DNA of 64,000 bases from Thermoplasmata archaeon. GTDB taxonomy: Archaea > Thermoplasmatota > Thermoplasmata > Thermoplasmatales > GCA-001856825. The stretch covers positions 1-64,000 of the forward strand of contig JAKAXD010000006.1 of NCBI GenBank assembly GCA_021816725.1, read 5' to 3'. A model generated the notes under the pieces. It saw only the letters and a program-made list of their open reading frames with translations, was not told the DNA's origin and did no database searches. A program made the translations under genes and the position numbers. Position 1 is the stretch's first letter. Each line of letters begins with the position of its first letter. This document shows, piece by piece, positions 28,755 through 37,985 of this stretch.

Positions 28755-30485
28755 CTAGCTGCCCCAGAATGGGCTTGTCTTTCTTCTCAGGCTCTTGATC
28801 TCTTCCATTATCATGTTTTCGTCCACGTTCAGGTTCTCCTCCTTCAATAACCTGAAATCCCTTTCATTTATGTCTGAGTAAAGCACGTCCCCTTCCTTGA
28901 TCTGTCTTCCAACAGTAATGCCATCCATCGCTATTGCGACCTCTTCTCCCTGACTGGCTTCTTCGAGGGACTGCTCACCTGTCCTTATGCTCTTTACCGG
29001 ACCAACGCTTGAACCGTCTATTTTCATAAGCTGCGTCCTGGATCTCAATTTGCCTCCTAAAACCCTTACCCCAAAGATTGCAGGTTTGGAAATCCTGAAG
29101 ACATTCCCCTCCATTACCAATAGTTTACATGGAAATGTCATCGCCTTCCTCTTTTCCTCAACTTCCTTCTGCCTTATCTCCTCTCTTGCCTTTAACAGGT
29201 CATCCTTTATTGAATAAATCACCCTGTTTTCTATGACCTTCACGTCCTGAAAATCCTTTACGTCAACGGGTACATTGAAAGCAATTATTATCTTGTTCTC
29301 TGGTACTGCATTTGTGCTGGCTTCTGTGAAATCCCTCTTGGACACAGGACCGACCTCCGCCTTCTTGATGGGAACGTTGATCCTCCCAAGTTCATATACA
29401 AGCGCTTCCAACCCTCCAACGGTATCAGCCTTAGCAACAATCCCTTCATTGGATGGCTTGAAGGAGCTCTTTATTGCATCCTCTATAGAATTCTTGAGGG
29501 TTATTAAGTCGCCTGTGGCTTCCTTGAAAGGACTCCCGGGAATGACACCCCCCTCACCCTGGAAGAGTATCCTAATTCCGGATGCAGCCCTGACCTCTGA
29601 TACTGGCAGGAACCTGTCACGTGGATCCCTTATCTCATCCAGCGGCTTAGGTTTGAATATGCCCTTGACCTTTAAGGCCCTTATACCGTTCACTGTTCCT
29701 GTTAGAACAGTTTGTCCCCTCTTTATCACACCACTGTAAAGGATAGCGTCTGATACTTCGCCCATCCCCTTCTCCTCCCTTACCTCCAGGATCGTCCCCT
29801 CTGCCGTCTCATCCTCATTCCTCAGCTGGGACTCGAGGAATGTCTGGGCAAGTCCGGCAAGGACCATTAACAGGTCCGGCACCCCGTAGCCTGACTTGGC
29901 GGACAGAGGTACTATTGCAACGTTCCTTGTGAAGTCAGATATCCTGTCGTACCTGTCTGCACTGAACCCTTCCCTGTACATCTGCGATGACAGCTGGAAG
30001 AGCTTGTTGTCGAGTTCCTCAAGCCTAGCCTGGGCTATTGTCCTTATAGAAGGAATGAATGCGCCCTTCATACCTGAGAACCCCTCTAGAAGGTCGACCT
30101 TGTTTGCAGCTACCACAAATGGAGTTTTGAATTTCTTCAATACCTCCAGTGATTCCCTTGTCTGAGGCATTATACCTTCCCTTATATCTATAACGAGGAT
30201 AGCTATGTCAGCGATTGATCCTCCCCTTATCCTGAGACTGGAGAATGATTCGTGCCCGGGAGTGTCGATGAATAGGAGACCGGGAATCCTAAATGTCCTG
30301 CTCCCTATGATGTCCTTGCATATCTTTAGTATCTCCTGTATTGGAACTTCAGTCGCACCTATATGCTGGGTAATCCCCCCGGCTTCCCTTGATGCGACTA
30401 CTCCGCCTCTAATATTATCCAGAAGTGAAGTCTTGCCATGATCCACATGGCCGAGAACGCCCACTATAGGTTGCCTCACCCACAT
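28755..30485 (-). CDS. infB: Translation initiation factor aIF5B (IF-2 homologue)
   Basis: 'VRQPIVGVLGHVDHGKTSLLDNIRG', 'ITQHIGATEVP', 'FIDTPGHESF', 'AANKVDL'. No intein. Confidence 0.95.
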   Translation of the reverse strand: MWVRQPIVGVLGHVDHGKTSLLDNIRGGVVASREAGGITQHIGATEVPIQEILKICKDIIGSRTFRIPGLLFIDTPGHESFSSLRIRGGSIADIAILVIDIREGIMPQTRESLEVLKKFKTPFVVAANKVDLLEGFSGMKGAFIPSIRTIAQARLEELDNKLFQLSSQMYREGFSADRYDRISDFTRNVAIVPLSAKSGYGVPDLLMVLAGLAQTFLESQLRNEDETAEGTILEVREEKGMGEVSDAILYSGVIKRGQTVLTGTVNGIRALKVKGIFKPKPLDEIRDPRDRFLPVSEVRAASGIRILFQGEGGVIPGSPFKEATGDLITLKNSIEDAIKSSFKPSNEGIVAKADTVGGLEALVYELGRINVPIKKAEVGPVSKRDFTEASTNAVPENKIIIAFNVPVDVKDFQDVKVIENRVIYSIKDDLLKAREEIRQKEVEEKRKAMTFPCKLLVMEGNVFRISKPAIFGVRVLGGKLRSRTQLMKIDGSSVGPVKSIRTGEQSLEEASQGEEVAIAMDGITVGRQIKEGDVLYSDINERDFRLLKEENLNVDENMIMEEIKSLRRKTSPFWGS

Positions 30486-30491
30486 AAGCCA

Positions 30492-30932
30492 TCACAGCCA
30501 ATCTCTATCTGCCCTTTCGTAAGTTAGAATTTCTCTTTCATCGAAAAATATTGGGATCTCGTATTTAGCGGATTCCTCAGAGTCGCTTGCGTGAATGAGA
30601 TTGCAATCTATACCCGTTGAGAAATCTCCCCTTATTGTCCCGGGCTCTGCCTTTGCCCCATTGGTAGCCCCAACAAGCTTCCTCACTATCTCGATACAGT
30701 TGTTCCCTTCCACGACCATTGCCACTAAAGGCGCGGATGTGATGTAATTCAGGAGCGATTCGTAAAATGGCTTCCCCTTGTGGACTGCGTAGTGCTTCTC
30801 AGCCCTCTCCCTATCGAGCTTCATGAGCTTTAGTGCCGTGACCTTGAGACCCTTGTCTTCAAACCTGGATATGATGGCTCCCACCTTAGACCTGGCGACG
30901 CCATCTGGTTTGATCAAGACTAAAGTTCTCAA
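30492..30932 (-). CDS. ndk: Nucleoside diphosphate kinase
   Basis: 'TLVLIKPDGVARSKVG', 'NLIHASDSEESA' active-site His region. Confidence 0.95.
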   Translation of the reverse strand: MRTLVLIKPDGVARSKVGAIISRFEDKGLKVTALKLMKLDRERAEKHYAVHKGKPFYESLLNYITSAPLVAMVVEGNNCIEIVRKLVGATNGAKAEPGTIRGDFSTGIDCNLIHASDSEESAKYEIPIFFDEREILTYERADRDWL

Positions 30933-30944
30933 TTGATCTCCCCC

Positions 30945-31241
30945 TCAGATCTCTTTTGGAGGCTCTGCTGCGGCTTCAACTTCTTCCTTTGCTTCTACTT
31001 TAGGTGCTGAAGGCTTTGGCTCGGATTCCTTTGAGAACTTGATCCTCTGTGCCTTTTCCTCCCTACCTTCTTCAGTCCACCTGACTCTCCTGGGTTCCCT
31101 ATGAAGTTTTAGGAAGTTCTTTTCGCACTTTGAAGTATCAAAATACAGGACAGAGCCGTCCTTCCTGATGTACATCTTCCCCGTCCCAAATTCTATCTTT
31201 GATCCACAGAATGAGCAATACCTGGTTTCCACAACGATCAC
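30945..31241 (-). CDS. rpl24e: Ribosomal protein L24e with low-complexity C-terminal extension
   Basis: '[48 protein letters not shown]' then an E/K/P/A-rich tail. Confidence 0.93.
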   Translation of the reverse strand: MIVVETRYCSFCGSKIEFGTGKMYIRKDGSVLYFDTSKCEKNFLKLHREPRRVRWTEEGREEKAQRIKFSKESEPKPSAPKVEAKEEVEAAAEPPKEI

Positions 31242-31450
31242 CTCACCGATAGCTTTCTTGCTTCCCTTGCCGTCTCTCTTAGCATGAGGATGTCGCCGAC
31301 CCTTACAGGACCCATCACGTTTCTTGTGAGAACCCTTCCCTGGTCTCCTCCACCCAACACCTTTATCTTGACCTGGGTCGCTTCGCCGGCCATTCCTGTC
31401 CTACCAATAAGCTCCACGACTTCACATGGAATGGCGTCATTCTCTGGCAT
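31238..31450 (-). CDS. rps28e: Ribosomal protein S28e
   Basis: '[24 protein letters not shown]...[29 protein letters not shown]'. Confidence 0.95.
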   Translation of the reverse strand: MPENDAIPCEVVELIGRTGMAGEATQVKIKVLGGGDQGRVLTRNVMGPVRVGDILMLRETAREARKLSVR

Positions 31451-31463
31451 TTTGAATCACTCT

Positions 31464-31832
31464 TTATTTCTTAATTTCCTTGAACTTATCAACAAGTTCT
31501 GTTAGTAATTGCTTTCCATTACCAGGTTCAACGATAGCAATAGTAGCCGAGCTCTTGAGCTTGACCTTCTGTCCAAGGTCCTCTTTCTTCTGAACGTAGA
31601 AATACGGTATTCCCTTTTCTTCGCAGAGCAACGGGATATGAAGAACAACCTCCGGTGGCTGTATGTCTTCCGCTATCACCACCATCTTCGCCTCTCCTCT
31701 TTCTACCACCTTGGTAACTTCGTTCGTTCCTTTCCTTATCTTTCCAGTTTCAGATGAAACCTCTACAAGCTGCAGTGCTTTTGTCCTAATGTCGTCAGGT
31801 GTCTGGAATCTTACATAACTAGTTTCTGCCAT
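31464..31832 (-). CDS. rpl7ae: Ribosomal protein L7Ae
   Basis: 'GTNEVTKVVERGEAKMVVIAEDIQPPEVVLHIPLLCEEKGIPYFYV'. Confidence 0.96.
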   Translation of the reverse strand: MAETSYVRFQTPDDIRTKALQLVEVSSETGKIRKGTNEVTKVVERGEAKMVVIAEDIQPPEVVLHIPLLCEEKGIPYFYVQKKEDLGQKVKLKSSATIAIVEPGNGKQLLTELVDKFKEIKK

Positions 31833-31967
31833 TATTTTACCTCCTTCACTTTATCAGTCATTGGTCTTTGGGTAGTTTATGAGAATATAAAAAGTTTGGG
31901 CGATTCAAGGGTCTACCAACTCTGATCTCTGAACTTGTCCCACTCTTAAGAGCAGTTTGTTCCGCAT

Positions 31968-32903
31968 TCAGGCACTGATCTGATATGTCTTGTTTGAGTC
32001 GAGTGAGACATTGTAGGAATTGACTCTCCCTCCGTACTGAAGGTAGATGGTGTAGTTTCCCTTCAGGAGGTTTAATGAATATTGCCCACTTCCCTGAATC
32101 GTGAAGTTGAAGTCTGCAACCAACAGAGATGCGGAAGTGGTAAGGTTTTGAACTTTTACGGTAAGGGTCAAGGGCAGTGAGTTGTAGATATTCACTACGT
32201 TTGATTTCATGTATACGTATGTACCCAATCTATTGGATACGTTGGTGAGATTGTGTGCGAATTGTGCCCAGTTAGTTATCGCACCACCCTGGCTGCTGGG
32301 AGAGCCATATTGAATGTTCGAGAAATTGAAAGAAATTCCTGGGAATGAATTGTTGAATCCATATATCTCTTCATATATTGTCAGTCCGCTGAATGTGTGG
32401 TTTCCAACCTTCTGATTAGTGCTGATTGAAAAATCGTTGCCCCCGGTAAATGCAGCAAACGTGTTCTTGTCAAACTTGAAGAAAACGTTACCATTGCTGA
32501 CATACATCGATAGTGAGTGGTTTCCAGGCGTAATCGGGAACCAGTGAGGATCAAATATGTATTTTATAGACCCATTAACTATTTCAGTATAGGAATAAGT
32601 GCTGTAAAAAACGCCTTTGAGAGATGAGATGCCGATCTGGTCGTAGCTCAGATTGCTGTCCCATATTGATAGGACGACGTAATATATGTCATCATTCAGA
32701 TTGGCAGTTCCGCCGAAATCAACGTTTGCAGAAATAGAATTTGCATACTTCAGTGATCCGTCATAGACCGCGCCAAGGTAGACATGGGTACCGGGGTCCG
32801 GCTTCTTTACATCCATGTTTTCATAATATGCATACAGTCCCAGCGCCGCTATCACCAAGATGGCTGCGACTAAAACTGTGTAGTATTTCATTGGGGATGA
32901 CAA
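31968..32903 (-). CDS. Secreted N-anchored glycoprotein-like protein, function unknown
   Basis: 311 aa; N-terminal TM 'YYTVLVAAILVIAALGLYAYY', many N-x-S/T sequons, beta-rich. Confidence 0.6.
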   Translation of the reverse strand: MSSPMKYYTVLVAAILVIAALGLYAYYENMDVKKPDPGTHVYLGAVYDGSLKYANSISANVDFGGTANLNDDIYYVVLSIWDSNLSYDQIGISSLKGVFYSTYSYTEIVNGSIKYIFDPHWFPITPGNHSLSMYVSNGNVFFKFDKNTFAAFTGGNDFSISTNQKVGNHTFSGLTIYEEIYGFNNSFPGISFNFSNIQYGSPSSQGGAITNWAQFAHNLTNVSNRLGTYVYMKSNVVNIYNSLPLTLTVKVQNLTTSASLLVADFNFTIQGSGQYSLNLLKGNYTIYLQYGGRVNSYNVSLDSNKTYQISA

Positions 32904-33003
32904 CGATAGCCGTTAAAAAAAGTTTTTCTAGCTACAACATTCCTATCTCCTTTCTCCTTGTACCTCAAGGAATGTTGATTTAGATGATGATGATACTCTC
33001 TGA

Positions 33004-33396
33004 GTGTCTGAATACGAGAATCTCCAGAAAGATATAAAGAGACTTGACCTGGGAAAGATAGATTCTGTGACCTTCCCATATGGTGAGAACACAACACACA
33101 TAACCATAGAGACTGATGAATTTACCTCCATCTGCCCAAAAACAGGCATGCCTGATTTCGGGAAGATTACCGTTCACTACCTTCCCGACAGGAAGATAGT
33201 TGAGCTGAAGTCTTTCAAGCTTTACCTTCATAAGTACAGGAACGTCGGCATATTCCAGGAGAATGCAGTGAACAAGATACTCGATGACCTTGTAAGGAGC
33301 TGCTCACCAAGATTCATGACGGTTATAGGGGAATTCAATGCAAGGGGAGGGCTCAAGACGAGGGTAGTATCGAGGTTCGAAAAAGTTAAGACTTAA
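33004..33396 (+). CDS. queF: QueF, NADPH-dependent 7-cyano-7-deazaguanine reductase (bacterial-type unimodular)
   Basis: 'FTSICPKTGMPDFGKITVHYLPDRKIVELKSFKLYLHKYRNVGIFQENAVNKILDDL...GEFNARGGL': catalytic Cys and Asp plus QueF motif E-L-K-S-F-K-L-Y. Confidence 0.93.
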   Translation: MSEYENLQKDIKRLDLGKIDSVTFPYGENTTHITIETDEFTSICPKTGMPDFGKITVHYLPDRKIVELKSFKLYLHKYRNVGIFQENAVNKILDDLVRSCSPRFMTVIGEFNARGGLKTRVVSRFEKVKT

Positions 33397-33399
33397 CCT

Positions 33400-33593
33400 T
33401 CTATCATATTCCGTTCCCTATGGAATAGCGCTTGATCGATGATAGACGCTGGACGACGGGGAACTACAGGGATTTTTGGGCCCCTTGGTGAGTTATGGCG
33501 TGTCGCCTATCTGTGAACCCAAGGCCAGAAAAAGTCCTACATCCCCGGAAAGGTCAGAGGGGATGATAATGATTCTCCTTGTTAATTCCGGGG
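33400..33593. other. Intergenic element with nested inverted repeats (candidate structured RNA)
   Basis: TCTATCAT(33400-33407)/ATGATAGA(33439-33446); CGGGG(33457-33461)/CCCCG(33543-33547) enclosing GGxxTTTTT/AAAAAxxCC and CCTTGG/CCAAGG; CCCCGGAA(33543-33550)/TTCCGGGG(33586-33593). Confidence 0.5.
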
Positions 33594-33598
33594 AACAC

Positions 33599-34837
33599 TC
33601 AGAATTTTGCCCCCCTTACGTTTACAATTCTGAAACCCAGTTCCGTGAATGTCTTCCTGATCTTCGAGAGGTCCTCGTTGCCGTATATCTTCAACTTCAC
33701 TGTGATCTTCTGCTTGCCAATCCCTATGTCATCGCCGAACAGCTCCGTATGGAGGTCCTCAACGTTCAGCCTCATCTCCGAGAACAATTCTATGGCCTTC
33801 CTCATTTCAGATGGCACGTTATTTACAATGAAACTGAGGATGAATTCCCTTCCCGTCTCCAGCAGGTTCTTCTCTATTATCTGCGACAGCAGTGGCATGT
33901 CGGCATTGCCACCGGAAATTAGTGCAACAACCTTCTTGCCCTTGACCTTTACCTTCCCTGCGATAAGTGCCGCCACCGATGCTGCTCCAGCAGGTTCTGA
34001 TACTATTTTCCCACGTTCAAGAAGGGTGAACATGGCAGAGGATATTTCCTCGTCGCTTACTGTGACAACTTTATCGACGTACTTCCTTGCAATTTTGAAC
34101 GTGAATTCCGATGGGGACTTAATGGCTATACCGTCGGCAATTGTGGCAACTGAATTCAGCTTGACAAGCTTCCCAGTTCTAAGGGAGCTTTTCATAGCTG
34201 CAGCATTCTCTGCTTCTACACCTATTACCTTCCCCCTGTACCCATTCTCCTTGAGGTATGTCGCTATCCCTCCTATCAGCCCCCCTCCTCCAACGGGGAC
34301 GATTATGTAATCAAAATCGTTCATCACCTGGAATATTTCCAGACCGACAGTTCCCTGTCCTGCCACAACATACCTGTTGTCAAAGGCGTGTGCAAAAACT
34401 TTCTTCTCGTCCTTGGCAATCTTCTTTGCCTTCTCTGTTGCCTCGTCAAAGCTATTGCCATATAGAAGAACCCTCGCCCCGTACTTCTGGGTCGCTATCA
34501 TCTTAATTGGCGGGGCAAACTGGGGCATCACGACAAGTGAGTCAAGGCCAAGCAGGGATGATGCAAGGGCAACCCCCTGGGAATGATTTCCTGCACTTGC
34601 TGCCACAACGCTCTTCCTTGTCCTGCTGAGCAGGTTGTAAGCGCCCCTTATCTTGAAGGAACCCCCTCTCTGGAGGTTCTCCAGTTTCAGGTATACCTCG
34701 GCACCGCTGAGTTCACTGATGGAACTGGATCTTTCAAGAGGGGTATTCTTTACAACACCCTTCACCCGTTCGTAGGCTTCTTCTATATCCTTCAGCGTGA
34801 CCGGTTCAAAGTAATCCTGTGATGTTACCTCTCTCAT
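33599..34837 (-). CDS. ilvA: Threonine ammonia-lyase with C-terminal ACT domain
   Basis: 412 aa; 'GSFKIRGAYN' PLP-Lys, 'GNHSQGVALAS', 'PVGGGGLIGGI', ACT-like C-terminus. Confidence 0.92.
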   Translation of the reverse strand: MREVTSQDYFEPVTLKDIEEAYERVKGVVKNTPLERSSSISELSGAEVYLKLENLQRGGSFKIRGAYNLLSRTRKSVVAASAGNHSQGVALASSLLGLDSLVVMPQFAPPIKMIATQKYGARVLLYGNSFDEATEKAKKIAKDEKKVFAHAFDNRYVVAGQGTVGLEIFQVMNDFDYIIVPVGGGGLIGGIATYLKENGYRGKVIGVEAENAAAMKSSLRTGKLVKLNSVATIADGIAIKSPSEFTFKIARKYVDKVVTVSDEEISSAMFTLLERGKIVSEPAGAASVAALIAGKVKVKGKKVVALISGGNADMPLLSQIIEKNLLETGREFILSFIVNNVPSEMRKAIELFSEMRLNVEDLHTELFGDDIGIGKQKITVKLKIYGNEDLSKIRKTFTELGFRIVNVRGAKF

Positions 34838-36467
34838 CTATATTTACTTCCTCGGAGATTGGATGTTTAGGAAGTCCCGGCATTGTCATGATCTCTCCAA
34901 GCAAAGGTACCGCAAATCCTACTCCAGTAGATAGCATGATATCCTCTATAGTTATAGTGAAGTCCTTCGGCCATCCAAGCTTGTTCTGATCGTCCGATAT
35001 GGAGTACTGTGTCTTGGCCATGCATACGTCCAGGAAATCCAGTTTCTCATCCTTCACTCTCTTCAGGACCCTCATTGCTTTCTTAGAATATTCAATTTTT
35101 GACGCGCCATAAACTTTTGATGCAATCTTATCAATTTTAGTCTTAACAGGTTCATCCCTCTCGTAGGTGAAGTTGATCTTTCTGCCTTGGGACGCTTTAT
35201 TGCTTAAGGTTTCGACTACCATCTTTGCAAAGTCCACCGTTCCTTCCCCTCCTTTAAGGTATCCCTCATTAAGGGCCATCTTGTAACCCCTCTTCTCAAT
35301 CTCACCCCTGAGATAGCTGATCTCCTCTTCACTGTCATCCTTGAACCTGTTTAGCGTTACTATCAGGGGTAAGCCGTACTTTTCTATGTTGGATATGTGG
35401 AATAGCATGTTATCTATTCCATTCTTGAGGAACTCTATCCCTCCTTTTTCTGAAGGCTTCATCCCACCGTGGTGTTTCAATGCCTTTATTGATACCACCA
35501 GTATCACAAGATCAAGGTCGTAACCTGCCCTCCTGAGGACAACATCTACGAATTTCTGTGCACCGAGATCTGAACCGAAACCAGCTTCCGTTATCACGTA
35601 GTCCGCAAGTTTTAGTGCAATCTTGTCGGCAAGGACGCTGTTATGGCCGTGTGCAATATTTCCGAAGGGGCCTATGTGGACGAATCCCGGAACGCCCTCT
35701 GTCGTCTGGACAAGGTTTGGCTTTATTGTGTTCTTCAGTAGGGCAGCCATTGCTCCCTGTGCCTTCAGGTCTCCGGCTGTCAACCTCTTCCCTTCCTTCG
35801 TGTAGCCGACGGTGATATTCGACAGCATTTCCTTCAACATCTCATAATTCTCTGCAAATCCCATAATGGCCATTATCTCTGATGCAGGGGTTATCAAGAA
35901 ACTGTCCTCCACAAGTGCTCCTCCCTGGTCCCCAAGGCCGACCACTATCTGCCTTAGTGAGCGGTCATTCATATCTATGGTCCTCTTCCACGTTATTTTC
36001 TTCAGATCAAATCCCAGCTCGTTTCCCTGGAATATGTGGTTATTCACGATAGCAGAAAGCAGGTTGTGGGCAGCCGTTATTGCAGGAAAATCGCCGGTAA
36101 AATTTAGATTTATTTCATCCGCTGGAAGCAACTGACACTTACCGCCACCAGTCCCGCCTCCTTTTATTCCAAAGTTTGGACCTAGCGATGGTTCTCTTAT
36201 GGTTACCATCGCTTTTTTGCCGATTTTTCTAAGTCCCTGGGAAAGTCCTATCGTAGTAGTTGTCTTTCCCTCTCCGGCCGATGTCGGGCTTATTGCAGTT
36301 ACAAGTATCATCTTGCCGTTCGGTTTACCTGACAACCTGTCAAGAACGCTGGGATTTACCTTGGCCATATACTTTCCATACAGTTCCAATTCGTCATCTG
36401 TTATTCCTAACTCTTTTGCTATTTCAGTTATGTATTTCATTAGATCACTCTCCTTGATTAATTCCAC
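34806..36467 (-). CDS. fhs: Formate-tetrahydrofolate ligase
   Basis: 553 aa; 'TAISPTSAGEGKTTTTIGLSQGL', 'EPSLGPNFGIKGGGTGGG', 'NLNFTGDFPAITAAHNLLSA'. Confidence 0.95.
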   Translation of the reverse strand: MELIKESDLMKYITEIAKELGITDDELELYGKYMAKVNPSVLDRLSGKPNGKMILVTAISPTSAGEGKTTTTIGLSQGLRKIGKKAMVTIREPSLGPNFGIKGGGTGGGKCQLLPADEINLNFTGDFPAITAAHNLLSAIVNNHIFQGNELGFDLKKITWKRTIDMNDRSLRQIVVGLGDQGGALVEDSFLITPASEIMAIMGFAENYEMLKEMLSNITVGYTKEGKRLTAGDLKAQGAMAALLKNTIKPNLVQTTEGVPGFVHIGPFGNIAHGHNSVLADKIALKLADYVITEAGFGSDLGAQKFVDVVLRRAGYDLDLVILVVSIKALKHHGGMKPSEKGGIEFLKNGIDNMLFHISNIEKYGLPLIVTLNRFKDDSEEEISYLRGEIEKRGYKMALNEGYLKGGEGTVDFAKMVVETLSNKASQGRKINFTYERDEPVKTKIDKIASKVYGASKIEYSKKAMRVLKRVKDEKLDFLDVCMAKTQYSISDDQNKLGWPKDFTITIEDIMLSTGVGFAVPLLGEIMTMPGLPKHPISEEVNIDERGNITGLL

Positions 36468-37969
36468 ATATTTTTGAGTATTTCTTCAGTCTTCTTTTTC
36501 GTCTCTTCTGATAGGCCCGCCATTTTGGCCTTGAATTCTTCTACGAACGAAATGTCTTTTATGAGACCAAGATTAATTTTCACGTTCTGCATTGAGCCGT
36601 ACACAGAAGAAGAAATGAAAAGTGCGGCGCAGTATACGTCAGATACGGCATTCTTGTTCCCCTTTTCTATCAGAACAGGCAGATAATCTAACATTGAAGC
36701 CGCAAGCTCCCCGGTCCTGTATGGCACCCTTGTCGCATCCTTCAATCTCGCCTGTATCATTCTTGTCCTCTCCTCCTTCTCCTCTGGAGTTCCCTTCGGC
36801 ATAGAGAGAGATTTTGATAGATTATCGTATGCTCTGGTATCATTTTCGGACTGGTTGTAAAGCTGCCACGTTGTTTCTTTGGCTTCCTTTTGTATTGTCT
36901 TCATCCTCTCCGAAACTTCTTCATACCCTTTCTTACCGATTGTGAGCCCTGCCACCATAGCCACAAGTGCTGCCCCCATTGAGCCAACAAGACCGCTTGC
37001 AGATCCGCCGCCTGGTGCAGGCTTGTCGCTCGCAAGTTCTTCTATGTAATGCTTTATACTGTCATTGGAGAATATCTCCAGCAGCTTCTTCTCAAGAATC
37101 TGATTTTCTGAAAAGTCCCTGTTCATAAGGTAGAATCTGTAAATCTCCTCGAGAGCTTTTAACGGGACCATGCCGACCAATTCGGTTCTACTGACAGGTA
37201 TTCCCCTAGACTCTGCCTCCCTCTTCACATATTCAAATACTTCTGGGACAGGAGTCTCCGTGTGGTTCACCAGGTTCATTGAAACCTGTGTTTCCTTTGT
37301 CTCAGCCAGGTTAAAACCAAGTGCCCTTACGTTCCGTAGCCCGCCAGATCTTTCCCTAGTCCTCTTTGCCATCTCCTTCGTTGACTTAAGGTCGTCCGTC
37401 CGAAGATCTACGTTGAATGCTATCAGGAATTCCCTAGCACCTATTATTGTAGCGCCTGCCTTTCCAAGCCTCTTTGGACCGAAATCTGGGAAATATTTTT
37501 CGTTCGTGGTTATTGCTTCTTTCAGTTGCTCGTACTGGAATTTCTCGCTCCTTATATCAGGTAGCTCCTTCCTGGATGGAGTGCTTGCAGCGTTCGCATA
37601 CAGGAATACGGGTATCCCGAGTTCATTTCCCACCCTTTCTGCCAGCCTCCTAGAGAGTTCAATGCAATATTCCATTGTTGTCCCGAGAATAGGCACGAAG
37701 GGCACCACGTCCGTGGCGCCAAATCTTGGATGTTCTCCTTTATGGGAATCAAGATCGATGAGCTCACTTGCCCTTTTTATCGACTCGAACATCGCATTGA
37801 CCATAGAATCCCCGTCACCGACAACAGTTACAACTGACCTGTTGTGGTCCGCATTCATCTCTACGTCGATCACGTCCACTGGATACTTCTTCATTGAGTC
37901 AATTATTGACTCAACCTTGGCCCTGTCCTTTCCCTCACTGAAATTTGGTACACATTCCACATAGTTCAT
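36458..37969 (-). CDS. ftcD: Bifunctional glutamate formimidoyltransferase / formimidoyl-THF cyclodeaminase
   Basis: 'YVECVPNFSEGKD', 'HPRFGATDVVPFVP' (transferase) and C-terminal 'SDKPAPGGGSASGLVGSMGAALVAMVAGLT' (cyclodeaminase). Confidence 0.93.
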   Translation of the reverse strand: MNYVECVPNFSEGKDRAKVESIIDSMKKYPVDVIDVEMNADHNRSVVTVVGDGDSMVNAMFESIKRASELIDLDSHKGEHPRFGATDVVPFVPILGTTMEYCIELSRRLAERVGNELGIPVFLYANAASTPSRKELPDIRSEKFQYEQLKEAITTNEKYFPDFGPKRLGKAGATIIGAREFLIAFNVDLRTDDLKSTKEMAKRTRERSGGLRNVRALGFNLAETKETQVSMNLVNHTETPVPEVFEYVKREAESRGIPVSRTELVGMVPLKALEEIYRFYLMNRDFSENQILEKKLLEIFSNDSIKHYIEELASDKPAPGGGSASGLVGSMGAALVAMVAGLTIGKKGYEEVSERMKTIQKEAKETTWQLYNQSENDTRAYDNLSKSLSMPKGTPEEKEERTRMIQARLKDATRVPYRTGELAASMLDYLPVLIEKGNKNAVSDVYCAALFISSSVYGSMQNVKINLGLIKDISFVEEFKAKMAGLSEETKKKTEEILKNMWN

Positions 37970-37985
37970 AAAGCTCCCTTCTAGA

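Noticed and set aside
28543-28755. 70-aa ORF MDKADRLFMPEAIRMPHG... (-)
   Set aside because: Out-of-frame shadow of the 57-aa CxxC zinc-ribbon protein at 28533..28706.
29275-29739. 154-aa plus-strand ORF
   Set aside because: Antisense to infB.
33397-33598. RNase P RNA or classic H/ACA guide
   Set aside because: 'AGAAAAAGTCC' and ACA triplets are suggestive, but space is too short for RNase P and its other universal elements are absent; no clean pseudouridylation pocket + ACA spacing.
33579-34310. 243-aa plus-strand ORF and 33476..33922 ORF
   Set aside because: Antisense to ilvA coding sequence; no motifs.
37170-37964. 264-aa plus-strand ORF
   Set aside because: Antisense to ftcD, whose motifs are unambiguous; Ser/Phe/Leu-rich composition typical of antisense shadows.
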